From NCBI GenBank assembly GCA_009996615.1, contig JAACZU010000005.1, positions 186,001 through 250,000 of the forward strand: 64,000 nucleotides of DNA, written 5' to 3'. Source of the stretch: Rhodanobacteraceae bacterium. GTDB taxonomy: Bacteria; Pseudomonadota; Gammaproteobacteria; Xanthomonadales; Rhodanobacteraceae. The notes beneath the pieces were generated by a model that was not told the origin of the DNA, ran no database searches, and saw nothing but the letters and a program-made list of their open reading frames with translations. Shown here piece by piece: positions 21,698 through 31,944 of this stretch. Made by a program: the position numbers and the translations under genes. Within the stretch, counting starts at the first letter, position 1. Every line of letters begins with the position of its first letter.

Positions 21698-23773
21698 TCA
21701 GCGCTTGCGCGCCGCCTCGATCTCGTCGACCAGGCGGTCGGCGTGGTAGACGTTGCGCAGCGTCTCGATGATCGCGCCGCTGTGCACCGACACCGCGCGG
21801 TTCAGGCGCTCGTCGTACCAGTAGTTGCCGCCGAGCGAGTGGATGTTGCCGTCGAACACGAGGCCGACGACTTCCGCCTTGCCGTTGATGACCGGGCTGC
21901 CGGAATTGCCGCCGATGATGTCGTTGGTGCTGACGAAGTTGTAGCGCTGGCCGAGGTTCAGCGTGCCGTTCGCCTTGGCGTCATGCCAGCTCTGCGGCAG
22001 CGCGAACGGATAGGCGCCGGTCGCGTGCTCGAACGCGCCGCCGATCGTCGTGAACGGCACCACCGGCACGCCCTTCTCGTCCCAGCCCTTGACCGCGCCG
22101 AACGAGAAGCGCTGCGTGAAGGTGGCGTCCGGGTAGACGCTGGTGCCGTACTTGTCGAAGCGCGCGGCGGCGATCAGCGCCGAGTTCTTGACGATGACCG
22201 ACTCGACGTCGTTCTCGTAGCGTGCGCGGATCGCGCGCGCGTCGCCGTCGACCGCGCGGGCGAGCACGATGAACGGATCGTCGGACTTCGCGATCGCGTC
22301 CGCGCCGCCTTCCCACAGCGCCTTGCGCACGGCCGGATCGCCGAGCTTGCTGCCCTCGACCAGGCGCTTGGCCAGCGCTTCGGGCGACTCGTTGCCGAGC
22401 ACCTTCTTCACGAACGCATCGCCGGTGCCGAGGACCTCGCGCAGCTTGGTCAGCGACCAGCCGAGCTTGACCTTCTCGTAGTCGGCGTAGACCGGCGCGG
22501 TCGAGAACAGGCGCTGGGTCAGCGCCGGCAGCTTCGAGTCGGTGTACTCGCGCAGGCGCTCGGCGTCGGGCTTGCCGCGCTCGGCGGCGCCGCGCACGAG
22601 CATGCGGGCGTAGTCGTAGTAGCGCGTGTAGAAGCCGCGGCCGCCCTCGACGTAGCTGTAGCGGTCCATGATGTTGCGCTCGACCGCGACCGCCTTGGCG
22701 ATCTCGTCCCAGGCCGCGCCGTACTTCTGCTGGCGCGCCGGATCGGCGGCGACGAAGTCGCGCAGTTCGGTTTCCTGCGCGCGCTTGAGGTCGAACACGG
22801 CCGGATCCTGCAGCGCGGACAGGCGGCCGCGCAGCACCTTGTAGGAGTTTTCGGTGCCGAACAGGTCGCTCTGCGCGATGCGCCAGTTTTCCGCGTTCTC
22901 GTTGCGGAACTGCGTCAGCAGGCCGCGGCGCTCGGCCAGGAACAGCAGGTACGAGACGAGCTGGTCGTCACGCGCGAGCTCGAGCTGCGCGACGGTGAGC
23001 TGGCGGTCGGTGCCGCCGGGGTTGCCGACGATGACCGTCATCTCGCCTTCCGCGGCGCCGTCCTTCGAGAACGGGAAGTAATCCTTCGGCTTGACCGGCT
23101 TGCCGTTCTCGTACGCGCGCAGCAGGCCCATGTCGAGGTCGTAGCGCGGGAAGTTGAAGTTGTCCGGGTCGCCGCCGAAGAACGCGGCTTCGAGTTCCGG
23201 CGCGAACGCGAGGCGCACGTCCTGGATGCGGTGGTACTGGTACAGGCTGAAGACGCCGCCGTGGTACAGGTCGACCACGTCGCAGCGCGTGGTCGCGCTG
23301 TCCTTGCCGGCGCATTCCTTCTCGATCGCCGACTTGATCGCCTTCTCGGCCTTGCTGTAGGCCTCGCCGGACTTGCCCTCGGTCGCCGCCTTCACGCGCG
23401 CGGTGACGTCGGTGATCTTGTCGAGCCGGTTCAGCTCGATCTCCGGGCAGCGCAGCTCGTCCTTCTGTTCCTTGGCGAAGAAGCCGTGCTTGATGTAGTC
23501 GTGCTCGGCGCTCGACAGCTGCTGCACGCAGGCGTTGATGCAGTGGTGGTTGGTCAGCACCAGGCCGTTCGGCGACACGAACGAACCGGAGCAGCCGCCG
23601 GCCAGGCGCAGCGCGGCCTTCTGCACGTGCTCGGCCCACTTCGCATCCGGCGTGAAGCCGTGATTGGCCTGCACCTGCGCCTTGGGCAGGTTGTCCGGTG
23701 TCCACATGCCTTCGTCGGCGAACGCGCCGGCGCTGGTCAGCGCGAGCGCGAGGGAAACCACGAGCTTGTTCAT
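21698..23773 (-). CDS. Family S46 serine peptidase (dipeptidyl peptidase 7/11-like)
   Basis: A 691-residue secreted or periplasmic peptidase that removes dipeptides from the N-terminus of oligopeptides. Signal peptide 1-19 (SAGAFA/DEG). Family S46 starts with the EGMW motif seen here at 21-24. Catalytic His in VLTNHHCIN (His76), Ser in GGNSGSPV (near 624), and a central helical domain. Cys61 and Cys78 flank the His as in the family. ATG at 23773 (MNKLVVSL) is chosen; the frame also allows a start 4 codons upstream. S46 peptidases are typical of Xanthomonadales and Bacteroidetes and allow growth on peptides. Confidence 0.94.
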   Translation of the reverse strand: MNKLVVSLALALTSAGAFADEGMWTPDNLPKAQVQANHGFTPDAKWAEHVQKAALRLAGGCSGSFVSPNGLVLTNHHCINACVQQLSSAEHDYIKHGFFAKEQKDELRCPEIELNRLDKITDVTARVKAATEGKSGEAYSKAEKAIKSAIEKECAGKDSATTRCDVVDLYHGGVFSLYQYHRIQDVRLAFAPELEAAFFGGDPDNFNFPRYDLDMGLLRAYENGKPVKPKDYFPFSKDGAAEGEMTVIVGNPGGTDRQLTVAQLELARDDQLVSYLLFLAERRGLLTQFRNENAENWRIAQSDLFGTENSYKVLRGRLSALQDPAVFDLKRAQETELRDFVAADPARQQKYGAAWDEIAKAVAVERNIMDRYSYVEGGRGFYTRYYDYARMLVRGAAERGKPDAERLREYTDSKLPALTQRLFSTAPVYADYEKVKLGWSLTKLREVLGTGDAFVKKVLGNESPEALAKRLVEGSKLGDPAVRKALWEGGADAIAKSDDPFIVLARAVDGDARAIRARYENDVESVIVKNSALIAAARFDKYGTSVYPDATFTQRFSFGAVKGWDEKGVPVVPFTTIGGAFEHATGAYPFALPQSWHDAKANGTLNLGQRYNFVSTNDIIGGNSGSPVINGKAEVVGLVFDGNIHSLGGNYWYDERLNRAVSVHSGAIIETLRNVYHADRLVDEIEAARKR

Positions 23774-23790
23774 CGATGTCTCCATGCAGC

Positions 23791-23899
23791 TTCAAGCCCT
23801 CCCCTGCAAGGGAAGGGTTGGGTGGGGATGGGGTGGGAGCAGCGAAGGCGCCTCGCCTTCAAGCCCTCCCCTTCAAGGGGAGGGTTGGGTGGGGATGGT
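23791..23899. repeat. Two direct copies of a 42-bp intergenic repeat
   Basis: Copies at 23791-23832 and 23858-23899 are nearly identical. Each has a CCCTCCCC-TTCAAGGGGAGGG hairpin followed by TTGGGTGGGGATGG. Further copies occur at 48289-48329 (inverted) and, shortened, at 53071-53095, so it is a dispersed family. It fills much of the 269-bp gap between mdh and the S46 gene. Confidence 0.85.
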
Positions 23900-23949
23900 G
23901 TTCGATGGAAGGTGCGTGGACACCATTCACTCCCCGCCCTTGGCGCGCA

Positions 23950-24022
23950 GGGTGGGACGCAGCGCCAAAGGCGCGAGTCCCACCGTCAGCGGGCAGGCGG
24001 TGGGACTCGCCGCGTCCCACCC
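23950..24022. repeat. Nested palindrome downstream of mdh
   Basis: Inner perfect 13-bp arms 23973-23985 and 23998-24010 (GCGAGTCCCACCG and complement) lie within outer 11-bp arms 23950-23960 and 24012-24022 (GGGTGGGACGC and complement). The result is one long hairpin starting 20 bp beyond the mdh stop. There is no T run, so it is not a standard intrinsic terminator; it may stabilise the mdh transcript 3' end. Confidence 0.7.
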
Positions 24023-24042
24023 CACCCGCTTCGACAACGCCG

Positions 24043-25029
24043 TCAGCGCTTGGCGAACAGGTGCTCGACGCCGGCGCGCTCCTCGCGCAGTTCCTTGTCG
24101 GTCGCGTCCATGCGCGCGCGCGAGAACTCGTTGATGTCCAGGCCCTGCACGATCGTGTACTTGCCGTCCTTGCAGGTCACCGGGTAGCCGTAGATCACGC
24201 CCGGCGCGATGCCGTAGGAACCGTCGGACGGGATGCCCATCGAGACCCAGTCGCCGTCGGCGGTGCCGAGCGCCCAGGTGCGCATGTGGTCGATCGCGGC
24301 CGACGCGGCCGACGCGGCCGACGAGGCGCCACGCGCCTTGATGATCGCCGCGCCGCGCTGCTGCACGGTCGGGATGAACGTGTCCTGATACCACGCCTGG
24401 TCGACCAGCGCGGTCGCGGCCTTGCCGTCGACGGTGGCGTGGTGGATGTCCGGGTACTGGGTCGAGCTGTGGTTGCCCCAGATCGTCATCTTGCGGATCT
24501 GGGTCGTGTGCGCGCCGGTCTTCTCGGCGAGCTGCGACAGCGCGCGGTTGTGGTCCAGGCGCACCATCGCAGTGAAGCAGTTCGGGTCGAGGTCCGGCGC
24601 GTTCTGCTGCGCGATCAGCGCATTCGTGTTGGCCGGGTTGCCGACCACCAGCACCTTGACGTCGCGCTTGGCGTGGTCGTTCAGCGCCTTGCCCTGCGGG
24701 GCGAAGATCGCGCCGTTCGCCTCGAGCAGGTCCTTGCGCTCCATGCCGGGGCCGCGCGGGCGCGCACCGACCAGCAGCGCGTAGTCGACGTCCTTGAACG
24801 CGACGTTGACGTCGTCGGTCGTGACCACGCCGGCCAGCGTCGGGAACGCGCAGTCGTTGAGCTCCATCACCACGCCCTGCAGCGCGGGCAGCGCCGGCGT
24901 GATCTCGAGCAGGTGCAGGATCACCGGCTGGTCGGGGCCGAGCATGTCGCCGGCGGCAATGCGGAACAGCAGGGCGTAGCCGATCTGGCCGGCGGCGCCG
25001 GTCACGGCAACACGAACGGGAGCTTTCAT
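24043..25029 (-). CDS. mdh: Malate dehydrogenase
   Basis: A 328-residue NAD-dependent malate dehydrogenase of the cytoplasmic type (about 327 residues usual) that interconverts malate and oxaloacetate in the TCA cycle. NAD motif [17 protein letters not shown] (residues 9-25), substrate arginines in the [15 protein letters not shown] loop, [12 protein letters not shown], and catalytic His in [15 protein letters not shown] at 25029 ([15 protein letters not shown]) has GAGG 8 bp upstream; the open frame continues upstream without similarity. It supplies oxaloacetate also used by prpC about 9 kb away. Confidence 0.97.
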   Translation of the reverse strand: MKAPVRVAVTGAAGQIGYALLFRIAAGDMLGPDQPVILHLLEITPALPALQGVVMELNDCAFPTLAGVVTTDDVNVAFKDVDYALLVGARPRGPGMERKDLLEANGAIFAPQGKALNDHAKRDVKVLVVGNPANTNALIAQQNAPDLDPNCFTAMVRLDHNRALSQLAEKTGAHTTQIRKMTIWGNHSSTQYPDIHHATVDGKAATALVDQAWYQDTFIPTVQQRGAAIIKARGASSAASAASAAIDHMRTWALGTADGDWVSMGIPSDGSYGIAPGVIYGYPVTCKDGKYTIVQGLDINEFSRARMDATDKELREERAGVEHLFAKR

Positions 25030-25078
25030 CGTCTCAACCTCTTGGGGTGTTCGAAAAAATGTTCGAAAAACGGGCGCG

Positions 25079-25450
25079 TCAGTCCGGCGCGTTCGCCGGC
25101 AGCAGGCCCGCCGCGAGCAGCGTCTTGCGGACCTGGTTGGGCACGTAGCCGTGGCTGCGCGTGTCGCCGACCAGCAGGATCGGCACGCCGCGGCCGTGCA
25201 GCAGCGCGAACGCGCGGGCACCGGCTTCGCTCTGCTCGACATCGTACTCGGCGAAGTGCACGCCCCAGCGCTTGAGGTCGGTGCGCAGCTTGCGGCAATA
25301 GCCGCACCAGCTCGCCGACAACAGCACTACCGGCTCGCTGCCGACCGCCGCGCGCAGCTCGGTCTGGTCGACCGGCACACCGCGCGTGCACGCCGCCAGC
25401 GCACCGAGCAGGCACGCCAGCAGCAGCGGGCGCAACAGGCGCGACACCAT
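25079..25450 (-). CDS. Thioredoxin/glutaredoxin-fold lipoprotein
   Basis: A 123-residue protein. The signal sequence ends in the lipobox LAAC (about Cys21), so it is predicted to be lipid-anchored on the periplasmic side. A thioredoxin-like core follows with the redox motif CGYC (in [15 protein letters not shown]) and the cis-Pro segment [10 protein letters not shown]. The ATG at 25450 lies 3 bp beyond the stop of the aminotransferase, so the two genes are translationally close. Expected to act as a periplasmic thiol-disulfide protein; partners unknown. dsbB occurs 30 kb away in this window. Confidence 0.8.
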   Translation of the reverse strand: MVSRLLRPLLLACLLGALAACTRGVPVDQTELRAAVGSEPVVLLSASWCGYCRKLRTDLKRWGVHFAEYDVEQSEAGARAFALLHGRGVPILLVGDTRSHGYVPNQVRKTLLAAGLLPANAPD

Positions 25451-25452
25451 CG

Positions 25453-26649
25453 TCACGCCAGCTCGGCGAAGAACTCGCGGAAGCGCTCGAGGCCCTTCGG
25501 CAACTGCTCGGCCGGGCAGGTGTAGGAGATGCGCAGCGCGTGCGGTTCGCCGAACGCCGAGCCCGGCACGCAGGCGACGCCCTTGGCCTCGAGCAGCGCG
25601 TTGCAGAAGTCGACGTCGTTGGCGATCTTGACGCCGTTGTGGCTCTTGCCGAACGCGCAGGAGATGTCCGGGAACACGTAGAACGCGCCTTCCGGACGCG
25701 GGCACACCACGCCCGGGATCGCGTTCATCGCCGCCAGCACCTGGTCGCGGCGCGCCTGGAACTCGGCGCACTTCTGCGCCGGCACGTCCTGCGGGCCGGA
25801 CAGCGCGGCGACCGCGGCGGCGGTGACGATCTCCGGCACGTTGGTGATGTGGTTCGAGTTCAGCGTCGTGAACGCCTGCGCGACCATCTCCGGACCGGCG
25901 ATGAAGCCGACGCGCCAGCCCGGCATGCCGTAGGTCTTGGAGATCGAGTCGACGTGGATCACGCGGTCGCGCAGTTCCGGACGCGCGTTGACGAAGTTGT
26001 GGTAGCCGACGCCGTCGAACACCATGCGGTTGTAGATGTCGTCGCAGATCACCCACACGTCCGGATGCTTCACCAGCACGTCCGCCAGCGCGGCGATCTC
26101 GTCCCGGGTGTAGACCATGCCGGTCGGGTTGTTCGGATTGTTGAACAGGAACACCTTGACGCCCGGCAGCGCCGCGTCGAGCTGGGCCGGGGTCAGCTTG
26201 TAGTTCTGGCTGGCCGGGCACGGCAGCAGGCGCATCTTCGCGTCGACGATCTCGGCGATGTCGACGTAGGTGGTCCAGTACGGCACCGCGAACGCGATCG
26301 TGTCGCCCGGATCGAGCAGCGCCTCGGCGAGGTTGTACAGCACGTGCTTGGCGCCGATGCCGGTGGCGACGTTCTTGCGCGTGTAGCCGGTCAGGCCGCC
26401 CTGCTCGAGGTGCTTGAGGAACGCATCGAGCAGCGCGTCGGCGCCGCGATTCGAGCCGTACTGGCCGCTGTCCCTGGCCAGCGCCTCGCGCACCGCTGCG
26501 TAGACGTGCTCCCCCGGCAGGAAGTTCGGCACGCCGATCGAGAAGCTGACGATGTCGCGACCGGCGGCCTTGAGCTGCTTGGCCTTTTCGGCAACGGCCA
26601 TGATCGCGCTGGGTTTGGCGCGGCTCATGCGCGCGGCGAGTGTCGGCAT
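25453..26649 (-). CDS. Class I/II aminotransferase (aspartate aminotransferase type)
   Basis: A 398-residue PLP-dependent aminotransferase of the AspC-Ib group that transfers an amino group, typically between aspartate and 2-oxoglutarate. Motifs: SIGVPNFLPGEHV near the N-terminus, NNPNNPTGMVY (PLP contact Asn), the CDDIYNRMVFDG Asp/Tyr pair, the PLP-lysine loop SISKTYGMPGWRVGF, and the carboxylate Arg in ALRISYTC. ATG at 26649 has GAGG 7 bp upstream. Exact substrate range cannot be fixed from sequence. Confidence 0.9.
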   Translation of the reverse strand: MPTLAARMSRAKPSAIMAVAEKAKQLKAAGRDIVSFSIGVPNFLPGEHVYAAVREALARDSGQYGSNRGADALLDAFLKHLEQGGLTGYTRKNVATGIGAKHVLYNLAEALLDPGDTIAFAVPYWTTYVDIAEIVDAKMRLLPCPASQNYKLTPAQLDAALPGVKVFLFNNPNNPTGMVYTRDEIAALADVLVKHPDVWVICDDIYNRMVFDGVGYHNFVNARPELRDRVIHVDSISKTYGMPGWRVGFIAGPEMVAQAFTTLNSNHITNVPEIVTAAAVAALSGPQDVPAQKCAEFQARRDQVLAAMNAIPGVVCPRPEGAFYVFPDISCAFGKSHNGVKIANDVDFCNALLEAKGVACVPGSAFGEPHALRISYTCPAEQLPKGLERFREFFAELA

Positions 26650-26849
26650 GGAAATCCTCGTGCGGTAAAGCAGTTGCGGGGACTGCGAAGTCTAGCACAG
26701 GGGGGGGCCGGCGGCCGGCCGCGTACGGCCGTCCATCCGGCGCGCCGCAGGCGCGATGCGGCTTGTGCGACGCCGCGTGCCATGACGGCTCACCGCGGCA
26801 CAATGGCCCGGCGCGGCAACGCGCGTCCTGCCCCGCGACGGAGATCGGC

Positions 26850-27122
26850 ATGGAGATATTCGGCAGCACACACAACCTGGCGATGGTCTTCCTGATCGGC
26901 CTGGTCGTCGGCGTCATCGCACGCTTCCTGATGCCCGGCCGCCAGCCCGGCGGCGTCATCGTGACCGCGCTGCTCGGCATCGTCGGCTCGCTGGTCGCGA
27001 CCTGGCTGGGCCAGACGGTCGGCTGGTACCAGGCGGGGCAGACCGCCGGCTGGATCGGCTCGGTCATCGGCGCGATCGTCGTGCTCGCGGCGTGGCACGC
27101 GATCCGGCGCGGCGGATCCTGA
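26850..27122 (+). CDS. GlsB/YeaQ/YmgE-family small membrane protein
   Basis: A 90-residue inner-membrane protein with three hydrophobic helices (about 10-28, 33-52, 63-82) and the family pattern GLVVGVIARFLMPG near the first helix. The family (transglycosylase-associated, YeaQ/YmgE) is linked to general stress; biochemical function is unknown. ATG at 26850 has GGAG 6 bp upstream. The 200-bp gap before it contains an 8-G run (26700-26707) and a GC-rich palindromic stretch but no gene. Confidence 0.88.
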   Translation: MEIFGSTHNLAMVFLIGLVVGVIARFLMPGRQPGGVIVTALLGIVGSLVATWLGQTVGWYQAGQTAGWIGSVIGAIVVLAAWHAIRRGGS

Positions 27123-27161
27123 GAGCCGCCCCCGGCCAGTGCCGGAGGCGGGCGGGACATC

Positions 27162-27671
<510 letters not shown>

Positions 27672-27781
27672 GCGATCGTTCCTTCGTGGAATGCGCGCCG
27701 GGGAGCGGCGCGACGGGCCGCGCAGTTTACGCCAAGCCCGGGAGCCTGTCGGACAGCGCCCCCCCCGCCGCCGCAAGAATG

Positions 27782-27813
27782 TTGCAGCGCAGCGGCCGGA
27801 ACCTGCGTATAAT
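27782..27813 (+). promoter_or_regulatory. Candidate sigma-70 promoter of typA
   Basis: A perfect TATAAT at 27808-27813 lies 54 bp upstream of the typA ATG. TTGCAG at 27782-27787 is the best -35 but gives a long 20-bp spacing, so the -35 assignment is uncertain. A run of eight C lies just upstream of the pair. Confidence 0.5.
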
Positions 27814-27867
27814 TCCGCCTCTTTCCCAGCCCATTCCGCGACGTCCGCCCGGCCGCCGCCCATTCGC

Positions 27868-29697
<1,830 letters not shown>

Positions 29698-29780
29698 GCT
29701 CCGCGCCGCGCGCCCCTGGTCCGGGCGTGCGGCGCGCTCCCCGGCCCGAGTCGGGATCGCCGCCATCGGGCCGAGGCGAG

Positions 29781-29827
29781 CGCATGGTCGCCATGACGGA
29801 GCCTGCCGGGCCCGTCATGGCGATGCG
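29781..29827. repeat. Hairpin between converging typA and regulator genes
   Basis: A perfect 11-bp inverted repeat (29789-29799 with 29812-29822) is extended to 16 bp by a further CGCAT/ATGCG pairing across a 3-nt bulge. It has no T run. It lies 13 bp from the stop of the regulator gene and 84 bp from the typA stop; it could limit convergent transcription or protect 3' ends. Confidence 0.6.
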
Positions 29828-29840
29828 ACGAGGTTGGGCC

Positions 29841-31778
29841 TCAGCCGGAACCGGAGGGCCCGCGCGGGGCGGCAGCGGTGGCGCCGGCCGCCGGCGCGCT
29901 CCGCTGGCCTCCTGCGGCGACGATATCGGCCCGCGCCGCTTCCAGCTGCACCGAATAGCGCTCGCCCATCAGGGCCCGCCCGCGCTCGAAGGCCTGCTCG
30001 GCCTGCGTCAGGTTGCCCTGGCGCGCGAGGTATCGCGCCTGGAGCAGCAGATACAGATAGCCGTCCTTGGCCGGCAGCGACGCCTCGCCCAGCAATGACT
30101 CCACGCTGGCCAGGTCGCCGGTGTGGAACAGCGCGTCCGCGTAGTCGGCCAGCATCTGCTGGTTCTGGGTACCTGATCGCCGGGCCAGTTCCCACACGCT
30201 GCGGAACAGCGTCGCCGCACGTTTCCAGTCGCCGTCCGCGCCGGCCAGCAGGGCCTGGGCGTGATCGGCGTATTGCTCCAGGGCCGGGGTAGTCCGCGCG
30301 AGCGCGCGGATTTGCTCCTCCTCGCCTCGCGCACGCGCCAGGTCGCCCGCATTGAGCGCCGCATAGACGAGGGCCAGGTGCAGGCTGACCGGGGGTGCCC
30401 CGAGGGGGCTGGCCAGATCGAGGCGCAATGCCGTGTCCCACGCTTCGATGGCCTCGCGGAAGCGGCCGCCCGCCGCCTCGATGAAGCCGAACAGGCTCAT
30501 CAGCTGGACTTGCTGCTGCGGATGGCGGGCCACCGTTCCTTCGTCCAGGGCCCGATGCACGGTCTCGCGCGCATTAGCGATGCGTCCGAGCTGCAACTGC
30601 GCCCAGGCAAGGCTGTCGAGCGCATCACGCGCCGCCCCCGGCACCTGCTGCTGCGCCGCCGCGCGCACCGCGACCTCGGCCGCGGCCAACGACTCCTCGA
30701 AGCGCCCGAGGTGCCCCAGCGTATGGGAGCGGATCGCATGCGCCCGGGCCAGCCGCGCGAAGTCCCCCGTCCGCTCGAACGCCGCGATGGCCACGTCCAG
30801 GTGCGTGAGCGCCTCGTTCCCGCGCCCCTCCCGGCCGGCCGCGATACCGAGCACGTAGGCGCTGTCTCCGGCCGCGTTGGTGTCGCCCGCGCGCTCGGCC
30901 AGGGTCTTGGCGCGTTGCGCAAACCGGCGTGCATCATCGTTCTGCCGCTCGGCCAGGGCCAGCGTCGCCCGCAAGACGGCCGTGCGCGCCTGCGCTTGGA
31001 CGTCCACGCCCTGCGCTTCGGCCGCGTCGAGGTCGCGCCGGGCCGCGGCGAACTCGAGCGTGTCGATGCCGACGGCCGCACGCGCCTGCAGGCAGCGCGT
31101 GCGCAGGGCGGCGGTAAGGTCGCCCGACAGCAGCTCGTCCAACGCGCCGAGGCAAGCCTCATCCAGGGCGCAGCGCGCTTCGGCCAGTTGCACCGCCACC
31201 TCGGACGAACCGGGCGTTTTCCGCTGCGCCTGCTCGAGCGCGAGCCGCGCCTGCGCGACACGGCCGGAGCGGATCAGCTCGGCGGGCGAGACGGCCACGC
31301 CCGCTTGCCGCCGCACCGCATACGCGACGACCAGGGCACCGATGAATACCGCGAGGAGCAGGACGATCGCGCCGATGCGACGGGTCGGGGCCTCCACCGC
31401 CGCGGCCCTGCGAGGGGCAGGGGCCGCCGGGGCGTCCTCGCCGGCAACGGCATCGGGAGGCGCCACCTCGCGTTCCTCGGTCGGCGCGATCCAGCGATAG
31501 CCGTGGCGAGGCAGCGTGCGGACATAGCGCGGGGCATTGCCGTTGTCCTCGAGCACGCGCCGCAGGCGCAGCACGGCTTGCGCGAGGGCACCGTCGGCCA
31601 GTTCGGCGCGCCCCCAGACGGCGGCGATCAGCTCGTCGCGGCCGACCGCGCGGTCCCGATGCGCGACCAGGTAGGCCAGCAGGTCGAACACCTTCGGCTC
31701 GACCGGTACCAGGACATCGCCCCGCCAGAGCTCGCGTTCCGGCACGCTCAGGCGGAAGGAATCAAACAGATAGCTCAC
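29841..31778 (-). CDS. CadC-like winged-helix regulator with transmembrane and TPR region
   Basis: A 645-residue one-component transmembrane regulator. Residues 3-98 are an OmpR/PhoB-type winged helix (FDSFRLSVPERELWRG; EPKVFDLLAYLVAHRDRAV; ALAQAVLRLRRVLEDNG; VRTLPRHGYRWIAP). An Ala/Pro-rich linker leads to one transmembrane helix (about 136-154). The remaining 490 residues are TPR-like helical repeats, predicted periplasmic, presumably the sensing part. The start is GTG at 31778; no strong ribosome-binding site is visible. It diverges from the secreted-protein operon at 31945 across 166 bp, so it is the obvious candidate regulator of that operon (inference). Confidence 0.85.
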   Translation of the reverse strand: MSYLFDSFRLSVPERELWRGDVLVPVEPKVFDLLAYLVAHRDRAVGRDELIAAVWGRAELADGALAQAVLRLRRVLEDNGNAPRYVRTLPRHGYRWIAPTEEREVAPPDAVAGEDAPAAPAPRRAAAVEAPTRRIGAIVLLLAVFIGALVVAYAVRRQAGVAVSPAELIRSGRVAQARLALEQAQRKTPGSSEVAVQLAEARCALDEACLGALDELLSGDLTAALRTRCLQARAAVGIDTLEFAAARRDLDAAEAQGVDVQAQARTAVLRATLALAERQNDDARRFAQRAKTLAERAGDTNAAGDSAYVLGIAAGREGRGNEALTHLDVAIAAFERTGDFARLARAHAIRSHTLGHLGRFEESLAAAEVAVRAAAQQQVPGAARDALDSLAWAQLQLGRIANARETVHRALDEGTVARHPQQQVQLMSLFGFIEAAGGRFREAIEAWDTALRLDLASPLGAPPVSLHLALVYAALNAGDLARARGEEEQIRALARTTPALEQYADHAQALLAGADGDWKRAATLFRSVWELARRSGTQNQQMLADYADALFHTGDLASVESLLGEASLPAKDGYLYLLLQARYLARQGNLTQAEQAFERGRALMGERYSVQLEAARADIVAAGGQRSAPAAGATAAAPRGPSGSG

Positions 31779-31848
31779 GTCGACGATCGCCTGCCAAGCG
31801 GGTCATCGTGAGCGATCGGTAGCCGTTTCGCAAGCCGCCAACCGGCTT

Positions 31849-31868
31849 CCATCATCGTTTCGTGATGG
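31849..31868. promoter_or_regulatory. Candidate operator palindrome in divergent spacer
   Basis: An imperfect palindrome CCATCATCG-TTT-CGTGATGG in the 166-bp spacer between the regulator gene and the beta-helix gene. The related motifs GTCATCGTGAGCGATCGG (31802-31819) and GATGGATCGGTGACG just downstream suggest repeated half-sites. Operator function is an inference from position and symmetry. Confidence 0.35.
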
Positions 31869-31944
31869 ATCGGTGACGCCCGTGCGGCGGCGTTCGCACA
31901 CCCTTCCGTGGACGCGGCGAGGGCCGCACATCGAAGGGGGCGTG

